64,000 bases of DNA. Origin: Fen-1301 sp963786395 (GTDB lineage: Bacteria; Bacteroidota; Ignavibacteria; Ignavibacteriales; Ignavibacteriaceae). Shown in pieces: positions 56,546 through 64,000 of this stretch. Under the pieces are notes generated by a model that worked only from the letters and a program-made list of their open reading frames with translations, had not been told where the DNA came from and ran no database searches. The position numbers were made by a program, and so were the translations under genes. Each line of letters opens with the position of its first letter. Positions within the stretch are counted from its first letter, which is position 1. The DNA is taken from contig CAWAZD010000001.1 of assembly GCA_963786395.1 (NCBI GenBank), positions 124,001 through 188,000 of the forward strand, written 5' to 3'.

Positions 56546-57870
56546 CAGAATCAAACGAAATAAACAAATGGTATGTCTCACTGTTTAATGAGTTTGAGAA
56601 AAATCTGAACGGTGAAAGCAAACTACCCGTCCATCAGCTTAGAAAGAAAGCCATTGAGGATTTCTCTTTACTCAGTTTCCCCACAAAAAAGAATGAAGAA
56701 TGGCGGTTTACAAATATTACTCCGCTGATTCAGAACAAGTTTAATCTTACGGGCAAAGTTCCTTCTGTTAAGAAAACAGAGCTGGATAGATTCCGTTTCA
56801 ACGGAATGAAAAGTCCACTGATGGTTTTTATCAATGGTTCCTTTTCAGAAGAATTATCTGAATTGTCATCAATAAAAGATAAGATTACTGCTAAAAATAT
56901 TTCTTCCGCAATAAAAGAAAACGATCCACAGATCAAGAAATATTTTGCCAAATATGCCGATTCATCCAATCAGATATTTACAGCCTTAAGCACTGCCTTT
57001 ATTAAAGATGGAGCGTTTGTTCATGTTCCCGAAAATATAGTGATGGAAGAACCGCTTCATATTCTTTTTCTCTCTGCTTCTAACGAAGAAAAAATATTAT
57101 CACACCCGAGAAATCTTTTTATTGCTGATAAGAATTCTCAGATATCTATTATTGAACATTATGCCGGGTTAGATGAATCAGTTTATTTTACTAATGCTGT
57201 TACAGAAATATCGGTTGGTGAAAATGCCGTAGTCAGGCATACAAAGTTCCAGGAGGAAAGTAAATCTTCATTCCATATTTCCCGCATGGAAACTGTTCAG
57301 GAAAGTAATAGTAACTTTACCTCAAACATGATTTCATTCGGTGCGGAAATAGCGCGCAATGATTTTAATACACGGTTTATAGGCACCGGCGGCGAATCAG
57401 AATTAAATGGATTATTTATGACTGACAACAGTCAGTTGTTCGACGCCCATACCCTGATTGATCATGCTTCACCTCATTGTAACAGCCATGAACTTTATAA
57501 AGGAATTCTTGATGATAAATCAAGAGGCGTGTTTAATGGAAAAGTAATTGTAAGAAAGGATGCGCAAAAGACCAACGCTTTCCAGGAAAACAACAATATA
57601 ATTTTGTCTAATGAGGCTCTCGTTAATACCAAGCCTCAGCTTGAAATATTTGCAGATGATGTTAAATGTTCCCATGGAGCCACAATTGGTCAGCTTGATA
57701 ATGATGCCCTGTTTTATCTCAAAACAAGAGGCATCGGCGAAAAAGCCAGCCGCGATATTTTAATACATGCTTTTGCCAGTGATGTGGTCCGTAGAATTAA
57801 AATAAAAGAAATAAGAGACCATATTGAAAATATATTAACTGAAAAGTTTAGCAGAAAGAATGAAAACTGA
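56542..57870 (+). CDS. sufD: Fe-S assembly protein SufD
   Basis: A 442-residue SufD, the SufB partner in the scaffold. The N-terminal helical part (FPTKKNEEWRFTNITPL) is followed by a beta-helix. The late AQKTNAFQENNNIILSNEA and the KCSHGATIGQLD cysteine-histidine box (about 373-384) are family marks, followed by YLKTRGI. It overlaps sufC by four bases (ATGA) and sufS by 11, so the genes are translationally coupled. Confidence 0.95.
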   Translation: MTESNEINKWYVSLFNEFEKNLNGESKLPVHQLRKKAIEDFSLLSFPTKKNEEWRFTNITPLIQNKFNLTGKVPSVKKTELDRFRFNGMKSPLMVFINGSFSEELSELSSIKDKITAKNISSAIKENDPQIKKYFAKYADSSNQIFTALSTAFIKDGAFVHVPENIVMEEPLHILFLSASNEEKILSHPRNLFIADKNSQISIIEHYAGLDESVYFTNAVTEISVGENAVVRHTKFQEESKSSFHISRMETVQESNSNFTSNMISFGAEIARNDFNTRFIGTGGESELNGLFMTDNSQLFDAHTLIDHASPHCNSHELYKGILDDKSRGVFNGKVIVRKDAQKTNAFQENNNIILSNEALVNTKPQLEIFADDVKCSHGATIGQLDNDALFYLKTRGIGEKASRDILIHAFASDVVRRIKIKEIRDHIENILTEKFSRKNEN

Positions 57871-59110
57871 AATATTAAATAAAAGTATCTACGATGTTGA
57901 AGAAATCAGAAAAGAGTTTCCGATACTGAAAACATTAGTTCATGGTAAACCTCTGTGTTATCTTGATAATGCAGCTACCACACAAAAACCGCAAAGCGTT
58001 ATAGACTACTGATGTAAATTACTATCTTCATCTTAACTCAAATGTTCACAGAGGCGTTCATTATTTAAGCGAAGTTGCTACAAAAGAATATGAAGATCAC
58101 GCATTAAGATCCAAAAGTTTATAAATGCATCCAGTGAAAAGGAAATTATTTTCACAAAAGGAACGACTGAATCAATTAATCTCGTTGCTCAAACATTACG
58201 GCCGATCGGAATTCTAAAGGAAGGAGATGAAATAATTATTTCGGCTATGGAACATCATTCCAATATAGTTCCCTGGCAGCTTATTGCAAAAGAAAAAAAA
58301 GCATTAATTGAGGTTATCCCCATAACAGATAAGCGGTGAAATCATATTTGAAGAATATAAGAAACTGCTTTCCCCAAAAACAAAAATTGTTTCGGTGGTA
58401 TATGTTTCCAATTCATCTGGGAACCATAAATGATGTAGAAACAATTATTGCCGTTAGCTCATGAAAAAAATATTCCTGTATTGCTTGATGCGGCTCAGGC
58501 AGTCAATCATCTGCCTGTTGATGTTCAGAAACTTGATTGCGAATTCCTCGCATTCTCCGGGCATAAACTTTATGGACCCACAGGTATAGGAGTTCTTTAT
58601 GGAAAAAAGATATTCTTGATTCCATGCCTCCGTATCAGGGTGGGGGAGACATGATCTCCAAAGTTACATTTGAGGAAACTACCTTTAACTCTTTGCCTTA
58701 TAAATTTGAAGCCGGCACTCCGAACATTGCGGGTTCTATAGGTCTTGGTTCCGCAATTGATTATCATGAATTCTATCGGCATCAGAAATATAGCAGCCCA
58801 TGAACATGAGATTCTTGAGTATGCAACTGAAAAAATATCTGCGTATAAACGGATTAAAATAATCGGTCAGGCTGAAAATAAGTGCAGTCTTATTTCTTTT
58901 GTCCTTGATAATATTCATCCGCATGATGTAGGAACTTTTCTTGATTTTGAAGGTATTGCTATAAGAACCGGGCATCATTGCACTCAGCCATTAATGGATA
59001 GATATGGTGTCCCGGCTACATCAAGAGCATCATTTGCTTTGTATAACACAAAACAGGAAGTAGACATTCTTGCAGCAGGAATTAAAAAAGTAATTGAGGT
59101 TTTCAAATAA
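57860..59110 (+). CDS. sufS: Cysteine desulfurase SufS, broken by about seven frameshifts
   Basis: PLP enzyme that takes sulfur from cysteine for cluster assembly. Family sequence is spread over all three frames: YLDNAATTQKPQ (from 57860), NSNVHRGVHYLSEVATKEYED, FTKGTTESINLVAQTL, SAMEHHSNIVPWQL, VLLDAAQAVNHLP, the Schiff-base Lys in FSGHKLYGPTGIGVLYG, and the sulfur-carrying Cys in RTGHHCTQP. Single-base repairs near 58010, 58100, 58334, 58416, 58453, 58603-58608 and 58765 join these into one protein of normal length. Order and all active-site residues are intact. I judge it a functional gene in a poorly resolved stretch, but true decay cannot be excluded. Confidence 0.85.
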
Positions 59111-59564
59111 ATGGATTCAGAATTAAGAGAACTCTACCAGCAGGTAATTTTAGATCATAACAAGAGTCCCAGGAATTTCAGAAAACTGGAGAATGCCAAT
59201 TACGAGGCGGAAGGATACAACCCCCTTTGCGGCGACAGGATTGATGTCTTTATTGATCGAGAATGATATCGTTAAAGATATTTCCTTTCAGGGCTCGGGA
59301 TGTGCTATTTCTAAAGCATCCGCTTCACTAATGACTTCTATGCTTAAAGGCAAAAATAAAGCTGAAGCTGAAGAATTGTTTAATAAATTCCATGATCTGA
59401 TTACCGGAAAACTTGGTGATAATCCGTCAATCGAAGATCTGGGTAAACTTGCTGTGTTTTCGGGTGTAAAAGAATTTCCGGCAAGAGTTAAATGCGCAAG
59501 CCTTGCATGGCATACTATGCATTCGGCATTAAGCAAAGAAGAGAAAATTATTTCTACAGAATAA
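59111..59564 (+). CDS. sufU: Fe-S assembly sulfurtransferase SufU, one frameshift
   Basis: SufU accepts sulfur from SufS through a zinc-bound site. The ATG at 59111, directly after the sufS stop, gives MDSELRELYQQVILDHNKSPRNF and NPLCGDRIDVFID. An extra base near 59258 breaks the frame. It resumes as ENDIVKDISFQGSGCAISKASASLM. The third cysteine is in ARVKCASLAWHT. The spacer between second and third Cys is long, with the SufU-type insert, which separates it from IscU. About 150 residues when repaired. Confidence 0.92.
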
Positions 59565-59567
59565 TAT

Positions 59568-59900
59568 ATGGATAAAACAGTTAAAAAAGTTGATAAACAG
59601 GTGCTTGAAGAACAGATTATAGCCGGATTAAAAAATTGCTATGACCCTGAAATTCCTGTAGACATATTTGAGCTGGGTCTTATCTATGAAATTAAAATTG
59701 ATGACGAAGCGAATGTTGTAATTAAAATGACATTAACATCTCCTGCTTGTCCGGTTGCAGGTTCGCTTCCTCCGGAAGTGGAATATAAAATTAAAGCCGT
59801 TCCCGGGGTGAACTCTGTTAAAATCGAACTAGTCTGGAGTCCGCCTTGGGATAAAGATATGATGTCAGAAGTAGCCAAACTCGAACTCGGAATGTTATAA
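59568..59900 (+). CDS. sufT: SufT/MIP18-type Fe-S assembly factor (DUF59)
   Basis: A 110-residue DUF59 protein, related to SufT and eukaryotic MIP18/CIAO2. The motifs CYDPEIPVDIFELGLIY (about 24-40) and the TSPACPVAGSLPPEVE loop with the conserved Cys are clear. Such proteins help to mature particular Fe-S proteins. It begins three bases after sufU and is the last gene of the tight suf cluster, before a 240-base gap with palindromes. Confidence 0.9.
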   Translation: MDKTVKKVDKQVLEEQIIAGLKNCYDPEIPVDIFELGLIYEIKIDDEANVVIKMTLTSPACPVAGSLPPEVEYKIKAVPGVNSVKIELVWSPPWDKDMMSEVAKLELGML

Positions 59901-59908
59901 TGTTATTT

Positions 59909-59940
59909 AACCTTCGAGGTTTTAATCAACCTCGAAGGTT
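59909..59940. repeat. Dispersed palindrome family B, copy 2
   Basis: AACCTTCGAGGTT / AACCTCGAAGGTT, same arms as at 4408-4439 with a different six-base spacer (TTAATC versus GATGAA). Just after sufT, so it may end the transcript. Confidence 0.8.
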
Positions 59941-59956
59941 TAAGTCATTGTAATAG

Positions 59957-59976
59957 CCCCGGCATTTATGCCTGGG
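59957..59976. repeat. Dispersed palindrome family E, copy 3
   Basis: CCCCGGCAT-TT-ATGCCTGGG; one arm base and the loop differ from copies 1 and 2. Confidence 0.7.
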
Positions 59977-60140
59977 AGCATATATTATAAATATTACTAA
60001 TAATGGGATTCATCCCCTTCCCCGCGAAAGCGGGAGGCCGTGTATTGTCATTCTGATCCCGACTTGTCGGGAGAAGAATCTATTCCAGATTCTCAGAATG
60101 AAGGAAAATATGTTTTATATAATATAAATATGGAGATATA

Positions 60141-60686
60141 ATGTTAAACGTTATTTCGCGTCCCCCAATCTACGACCAGGACGCAGTTCAGCCTATGAGA
60201 GATGAACTTTTAGCAGTTGGAGTTAAAGAATTGCTAACAGCTAACGATGTTGATGAAGCATTACTCGTTAAAGATGATAAAATTGCTCTTGTAATGATAA
60301 ATTCTGTCTGCGGATGTGCAGCAGGTAGCGCACGCCCCGGTGTTTCTCTTGCACTCCAGAATAATAAAATTCCTGATAGATTGTTTTCTGTTTTTGCAGG
60401 ACAGGAAAGAGAAGCTGTTGACCGGGTACGCTTTTATATTAAAGGGTTTCCTCCTTCATCTCCCTGCGTTGCATTATTCAGGAACGGCGAGCTGATTTAT
60501 TTCATGCAGAGAATGGATATTGAAGGTAATGATGCCGAATATATTGCCGGCGAACTTAAAGAAGTGTTTACCGATGTCTGTTCCAATCAGGGTCCGTCAG
60601 TCCCGCCCGAAGAATTTGCGAAAATAATGTATGCAAAACAGTGCGGTTCAAAAATTCCTATGTTTCAATCAGGTAAAAAAGAATAG
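60141..60686 (+). CDS. BrxA/BrxB-family bacilliredoxin
   Basis: A 181-residue member of the BrxA/BrxB (YphP/YqiW, formerly DUF1094) family, with the C-G-C redox motif at residues 57-59 in SVCGCAAGSARP. The family reduces mixed disulfides of proteins with bacillithiol in Firmicutes and also occurs in Bacteroidota. It is longer than the ~145-residue Bacillus proteins by a C-terminal tail ending FQSGKKE. Five bases before the Rrf2 gene, hence cotranscribed. Next to a suf operon it may protect or regenerate Cys residues under oxidative stress. Confidence 0.88.
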   Translation: MLNVISRPPIYDQDAVQPMRDELLAVGVKELLTANDVDEALLVKDDKIALVMINSVCGCAAGSARPGVSLALQNNKIPDRLFSVFAGQEREAVDRVRFYIKGFPPSSPCVALFRNGELIYFMQRMDIEGNDAEYIAGELKEVFTDVCSNQGPSVPPEEFAKIMYAKQCGSKIPMFQSGKKE

Positions 60687-60691
60687 ATTAT

Positions 60692-61129
60692 ATGAAATTC
60701 AGTGCACAGGAAGAATATGGTATAAGATGCCTTCTCAGAATCGCAAAAGCAACTACATCAAACGGACTAACTATTCCCGAGATTAGTCAGCTTGAAGGTC
60801 TCACACCCGCGAATGTTGGAAAGATTCTCAGAATTCTCCGTATGGGTGGTTTCATTGAAAGTGCACGTGGACAAACCGGAGGATATAAATTAGCTCATGC
60901 GCCAAAGGATATCATCGTTGGTGATGTCCTTGAAGCGCTTGGGGGAAAATTGTATGAGGATGGATTCTGTTCCCTCCATTCCGGCGTGGAAAGTATCTGT
61001 AACAATTCAATCGATTGTTCCATTCGATCATTATGGAGCACTATTCAAAACCTCCTTGATGGCGTCCTCTCAAAACTCACATTAAAAGACTTAATCGGCA
61101 AAGACGAACTTATCCAAATATCAGTTTAA
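60692..61129 (+). CDS. Rrf2-family regulator with Fe-S-type cysteines
   Basis: A 145-residue Rrf2 winged-helix protein: MKFSAQEEYGIRCLLRIAK, LEGLTPANVGKILRILR (recognition helix region) and the wing GQTGGYKLA. Cys93, Cys103 and Cys109 lie in the linker, C-x9-C-x5-C, close to the cluster-binding cysteines of IscR/NsrR/SufR. This suggests it senses Fe-S supply or redox state. Its place after sufBCDSUT and the bacilliredoxin suggests it controls that operon. Binding site not identified. A cluster is inferred from cysteines only. Confidence 0.9.
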   Translation: MKFSAQEEYGIRCLLRIAKATTSNGLTIPEISQLEGLTPANVGKILRILRMGGFIESARGQTGGYKLAHAPKDIIVGDVLEALGGKLYEDGFCSLHSGVESICNNSIDCSIRSLWSTIQNLLDGVLSKLTLKDLIGKDELIQISV

Positions 61130-61683
61130 ATGTCATAGCCGGTCTTATAAGTCCCATTGGTCCTACTAGACGAAACATATTGTCATCCCCGACCGCAGTT
61201 AATCGGGGATCCCATGAATACTTTGATATCTTTAGTGTCATTCCCGTCCCGAAGTGACCCCCAAAACCTCCATTTTTTACCGCGATTATCATCCTACAAG
61301 GCCTGAAACGGTAAAAAACAGGTAATTTTGGTAATTAATAGTAGAGGGTTACTTTTTTTCTGGTTCTTAGATTAATACCTCCAGGTTTTTTGCCATTTCC
61401 AGTATCTTTTGGCAAAAAAAAGGATCTCGTTTTATTAATATGTAGAGGCCTACTTTTTTTTCGGCATCTCCATTTGCTTTTGCAGCAAGGTTAAACCGCG
61501 GTAAAAAACGGGAGAATTGCTACTTAAATATATGACCGCCCAGCCACGTTCTCACGCCCCATAATTTTTCTAATAATTTCAATAGGAAGGGAGGAAGCCC
61601 GAACAGCTAAGCAACGGCTTTTTAACACCTTTTTAACAGGTTTAGATTAACAACCTTCCCGGACTCGCAAATAATTTGTAGTG
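61130..61683. other. Intergenic region with degenerate repeats
   Basis: No gene. It has a family D hairpin copy (61181-61212), a 10-bp inverted repeat TTTTTTGCCA / TGGCAAAAAA (61386-61395, 61410-61419), two imperfect 30-base direct repeats (61335-61363 and 61434-61463, sharing TTAATA.GTAGAGG..TACTTTTTTT), and CGGTAAAAAAC at both 61309 and 61499, with an inverted TTTTTTACCG at 61273. Confidence 0.6.
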
Positions 61684-63313
61684 TCATTTAGCCAGAACTA
61701 TTTTCTGTGTTATGGTTTTACCTTCATGAATTAACCTTAGAAAATATATGCCGCTGGGGAGTTTGTCATTTGTGAATTTAATTTCGTGCAAACCGGCATT
61801 TTCAATATCATTCTCTAATTCAATTATCTCCTGACCAATTGTGTTATATAATTTAAGATTAACATGACCCGGGATATTTAATGTATAACTTATTTTTGTC
61901 TGTCCATTAAATGGATTTGGGTAAACATTTAATATTTCAGTTTTCTCCATAGTAATTGAGCTATCACTTATAATATCAGTTACAATGTAACTGATTCCCT
62001 ACAAACATTAATGGATATCCATGACATCCGGCAAAGAAATCACAAGCAAAGGAAGAACAAACAAAATCTGAAACCCCATCGCCATTCTGATCTCCAACAT
62101 TTACAGCTCTGTTTGGGAAAAAATACTGGCCTTCTAATAATCCTCTTATGCCATACCGGTTTTTATTTCCAGCTTTGGGTCCGCCTAAAATTAACCAAAA
62201 TGCCTTTTCAAGCTCCGCTTAATATGAAATCATGATATCCATCATTATTATAATCACCAATATCCTGTGAAATACCTCTGCCAGTTACAGATTTGTCTGA
62301 AGGGTCAAATAATTTAATTTGGAGCGAAGGTATAGTATCAAATCCACCAGGTTTTCCGAAATAAACATCTGTAGAAGGAAAATCTCCAGACTACAAGATC
62401 TTTAATTCCGTCGCCATTTATATCATCTATTGAAAAATAGCGCATGAACCAATCAGAGGTTTGCAGGTTAATAATTTACATGAGACTCATATTTAAGGGA
62501 AGGATTACTAATATCAAATGAAGGATTAGGACTGCCATAATAAACATATAAAATATGTAAGCTATCTACTCTCGGAGCTGTTTTGGTATAAAGATTCTGA
62601 CTAAATAATAGATCATCATAACCATCAGCATTTATATCTCCAACTTCAAAATAACCACCTAATGAGGAATAATATTTTAAGTTGTTGTCAATTATATAAT
62701 CAGGAGTCGAAGATGGAATGTTATTACCCATATAAATAAAAATCCTTCCTATTTCACTTCCATCTGGCCAACGATATGAACTTATTACCAAATCCTTTTT
62801 CCCATCTTTATTTAGATCACCTATACGAACCCCATTCTTACTTGACCCCTCTGCGAAACAATCTTGTAGGGGGTATAAAAGTTGGTAATGGAATAGAATA
62901 ATCCGGGATAGTATCAAACAGATAAGTACCCGTTTTCTTCCCATAATAAAAAAGTAATATCACCATTATAATCCGATATCTTGTCGAATCATAACTTGAT
63001 ATAATGCATTGTTATCATGTCGGGTATCCCATCACCATTAAAATCAGTAATAGCAATGCATCTTCCTGTATAAACCAGATCTTTAAGCTGTATCAAGCAA
63101 TACCGGTTTCCTCCGAAATAGACATAAGTATCGTTAAAATTACCTGAGACTATGTCTAAATGTCCATCCCTGTTTACATCAGCAGTTTCAACATTATAGC
63201 AGCCATTCTTAATGTCCACCTGCCAACATTGATCGGGGTAAAAATACTGCCTGGGAATAAACTGGGATACTAAAAAACAGAGCAATTAAAAAAAGAGAGG
63301 CAATTTTGTTCAT
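61684..63313 (-). CDS. FG-GAP repeat protein with T9SS tail, multiply frameshifted
   Basis: The likely start is the ATG at 63313, with signal peptide MNKIASLFLIALFFSIPVYSQ. The frame breaks near 63240-63244 in a run of A, then near 62990, 62870, 62470, 62390, 62200 and 61960. Pieces in all three minus frames carry FG-GAP/VCBS calcium-loop repeats: DVNRDGHLDI, DFNGDGIPDM, DLNKDGKKDL, DINADGYDDL, DYNNDGYHDF and DQNGDGVSDF. It ends with a T9SS sorting tail, VYPNPFNGQTKISYTL to KIVLAK at 61684. Repaired, it is about 540 residues with a seven-bladed integrin-like propeller. It may be a pseudogene or an error-rich stretch. Confidence 0.75.
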
Positions 63314-63357
63314 ATATATTCCCAAAGAAAAATCTTTTATAATTCCAACGTTTGTCG

Positions 63358-64000
63358 TTATTTCAAAATCACCATCTTTTTTACATCTCTGTAATTACCG
63401 GTATTAAGTTCATAAAAGTATATTCCGCTCGAAAGCCCATACGCATCAAATCGAATGGAATAATTTCCCGGACTTTTTAATTCATTAACTAAAGTTGATA
63501 CAACTTCTCCAAGAATATTATAAACTTTCAAACTTACATGTTCCTGTTTTACAATGTTAAACGAAATTGTTGTTGAAGGATTAAACGGATTCGGATAATT
63601 CTGAAATAATTTATAGCTAACGGGTGTAGTAAAACTATTTTGCTTAATCCCTGTAAAGTTTCCGGTATACCTTAATTTTAATGTATCAAGCCCTGCATAT
63701 ATATCAGCTAAACTGTCTCCGATTGAAATTCCATAATAAACTATTACTGAATCTCCCGGATTAATTGTCTGTGGCGCTTGCGAAGTTATACTAACAGATC
63801 CAAGTGTGTCTAAATAAAACAAACTATCAATTGTATTATGTGTCATCAATACATAATACAATGAATCCTTTTGGTAACCATCAAAATAATCAAATGAAGT
63901 AAGTGAATTTAAAGTCCCTGATAAAAGTTCAAAACCAACATGAGTCCGGTTGTATACATCTATTATTTTTGCAGTATCAACATATTGCACGGTGTCAAAG
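63358..64000 (-). CDS. T9SS-tailed secreted protein, partial
   Basis: Open from the window edge to 63358, so the N-terminus is missing. About 214 residues are visible. A beta-sandwich-like part (to about residue 125, ending LKLRYTGNF) resembles the linker before sorting domains. The last ~80 residues are a T9SS type A domain: FQNYPNPFNPSTTISFN, YNILGEVVSTLVNEL, SSGIYFYELN, KKMVILK. The main domain lies outside the window, so function is unknown. The next gene downstream (FG-GAP) starts 44 bases later on the same strand. Confidence 0.9.
   Translation of the reverse strand, partial: FDTVQYVDTAKIIDVYNRTHVGFELLSGTLNSLTSFDYFDGYQKDSLYYVLMTHNTIDSLFYLDTLGSVSITSQAPQTINPGDSVIVYYGISIGDSLADIYAGLDTLKLRYTGNFTGIKQNSFTTPVSYKLFQNYPNPFNPSTTISFNIVKQEHVSLKVYNILGEVVSTLVNELKSPGNYSIRFDAYGLSSGIYFYELNTGNYRDVKKMVILK

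Larger units (their letters stand above)
59901..60140. other. Gap with several dispersed palindromes
   Basis: Contains the family B palindrome (59909-59940), a family E relative (59957-59976), CCCGC-GAAA-GCGGG (60021-60034) and TCCCGAC-TT-GTCGGGA (60057-60072). No open frame. Confidence 0.65.

Noticed and set aside
58448..58654. Separate small gene within sufS
   Set aside because: It is one in-frame fragment of the broken SufS sequence (the PLP-lysine region), not an independent gene.
62011..62235. Rightward 74-codon frame
   Set aside because: It is a shadow of the frameshifted FG-GAP gene on the other strand, where calcium-loop repeats are clear.

Overview
The window reads as a piece of a low-GC, Gram-negative genome of the Ignavibacteria/Chlorobi side of Bacteroidota, probably a metagenome-assembled genome. 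The main clue is the type IX secretion (T9SS) type A sorting tail, with an N-Y-P-N-P-F-N-P-S-T core or a variant of it, on four proteins (ends near 15750, 38910, 61684 and 63358). RND and MacAB-type efflux sets with outer-membrane TolC partners, an LpxD-like acyltransferase and three TTG-N17-TAnnTT(TG)-type promoters fit the same placement. No ribosomal RNA, CRISPR array or prophage was seen. There is one tRNA (Ser, UGA).

Layout. 1-2.2 kb: a partial secreted metzincin protease and an upstream secreted partner of unknown function. 2.2-4.2 kb: AT-rich DNA with a decayed IS1595-type transposase end, tRNA-Ser and a DUF486 membrane protein. 4.6-6.0 kb: a PLP-dependent amino-acid decarboxylase. 6.3-10.9 kb: a four-gene MacA/LolD-like/MacB/TolC operon, divergent from a single-domain response regulator, with a second receiver protein further on. 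12.2-12.8 kb: a gene-free stretch holding a likely small RNA (consensus promoter plus strong terminator) and a second structured element just before ilvE. 14-18 kb: a T9SS-exported metalloprotease, Trm112-like protein, isoprenylcysteine-methyltransferase-like protein and a cell-wall amidase. 19.7-26.1 kb: TetR regulator followed by TolC, adaptor and RND pump genes. 26-36 kb: thioredoxin, TPM-domain protein, DUF4097 lipoprotein, cNMP-binding protein, EamA transporter, proS, an ion antiporter, pyrophosphatase and a U32 tRNA-modification protein. 35-54 kb: a surface-polysaccharide region (methyltransferases, glycosyltransferases, CgeB-like and PIG-L enzymes, LpxD-like acyltransferase, flippase, GDP-mannose dehydratase, a glycosyltransferase-methyltransferase fusion, YfhO protein), interrupted by pepT and a dual beta-propeller T9SS protein. 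54.2-61.1 kb: a full suf iron-sulfur operon, sufB-sufC-sufD-sufS-sufU-sufT, followed by a bacilliredoxin and an Rrf2 regulator with three cysteines. 61.7-64 kb: two T9SS-tailed surface proteins.

Two genome-wide features stand out. Many intergenic gaps carry short, nearly perfect palindromes that recur in several families and in both orientations. And about a dozen otherwise well-conserved genes are broken by single-base shifts, often in homopolymers, with a dense cluster in sufB/sufS/sufU and another in the FG-GAP gene at 62-63 kb. These are more likely consensus errors than real decay, so such genes are annotated here across the frameshift. All calls come from reading the sequence; no database search was run.
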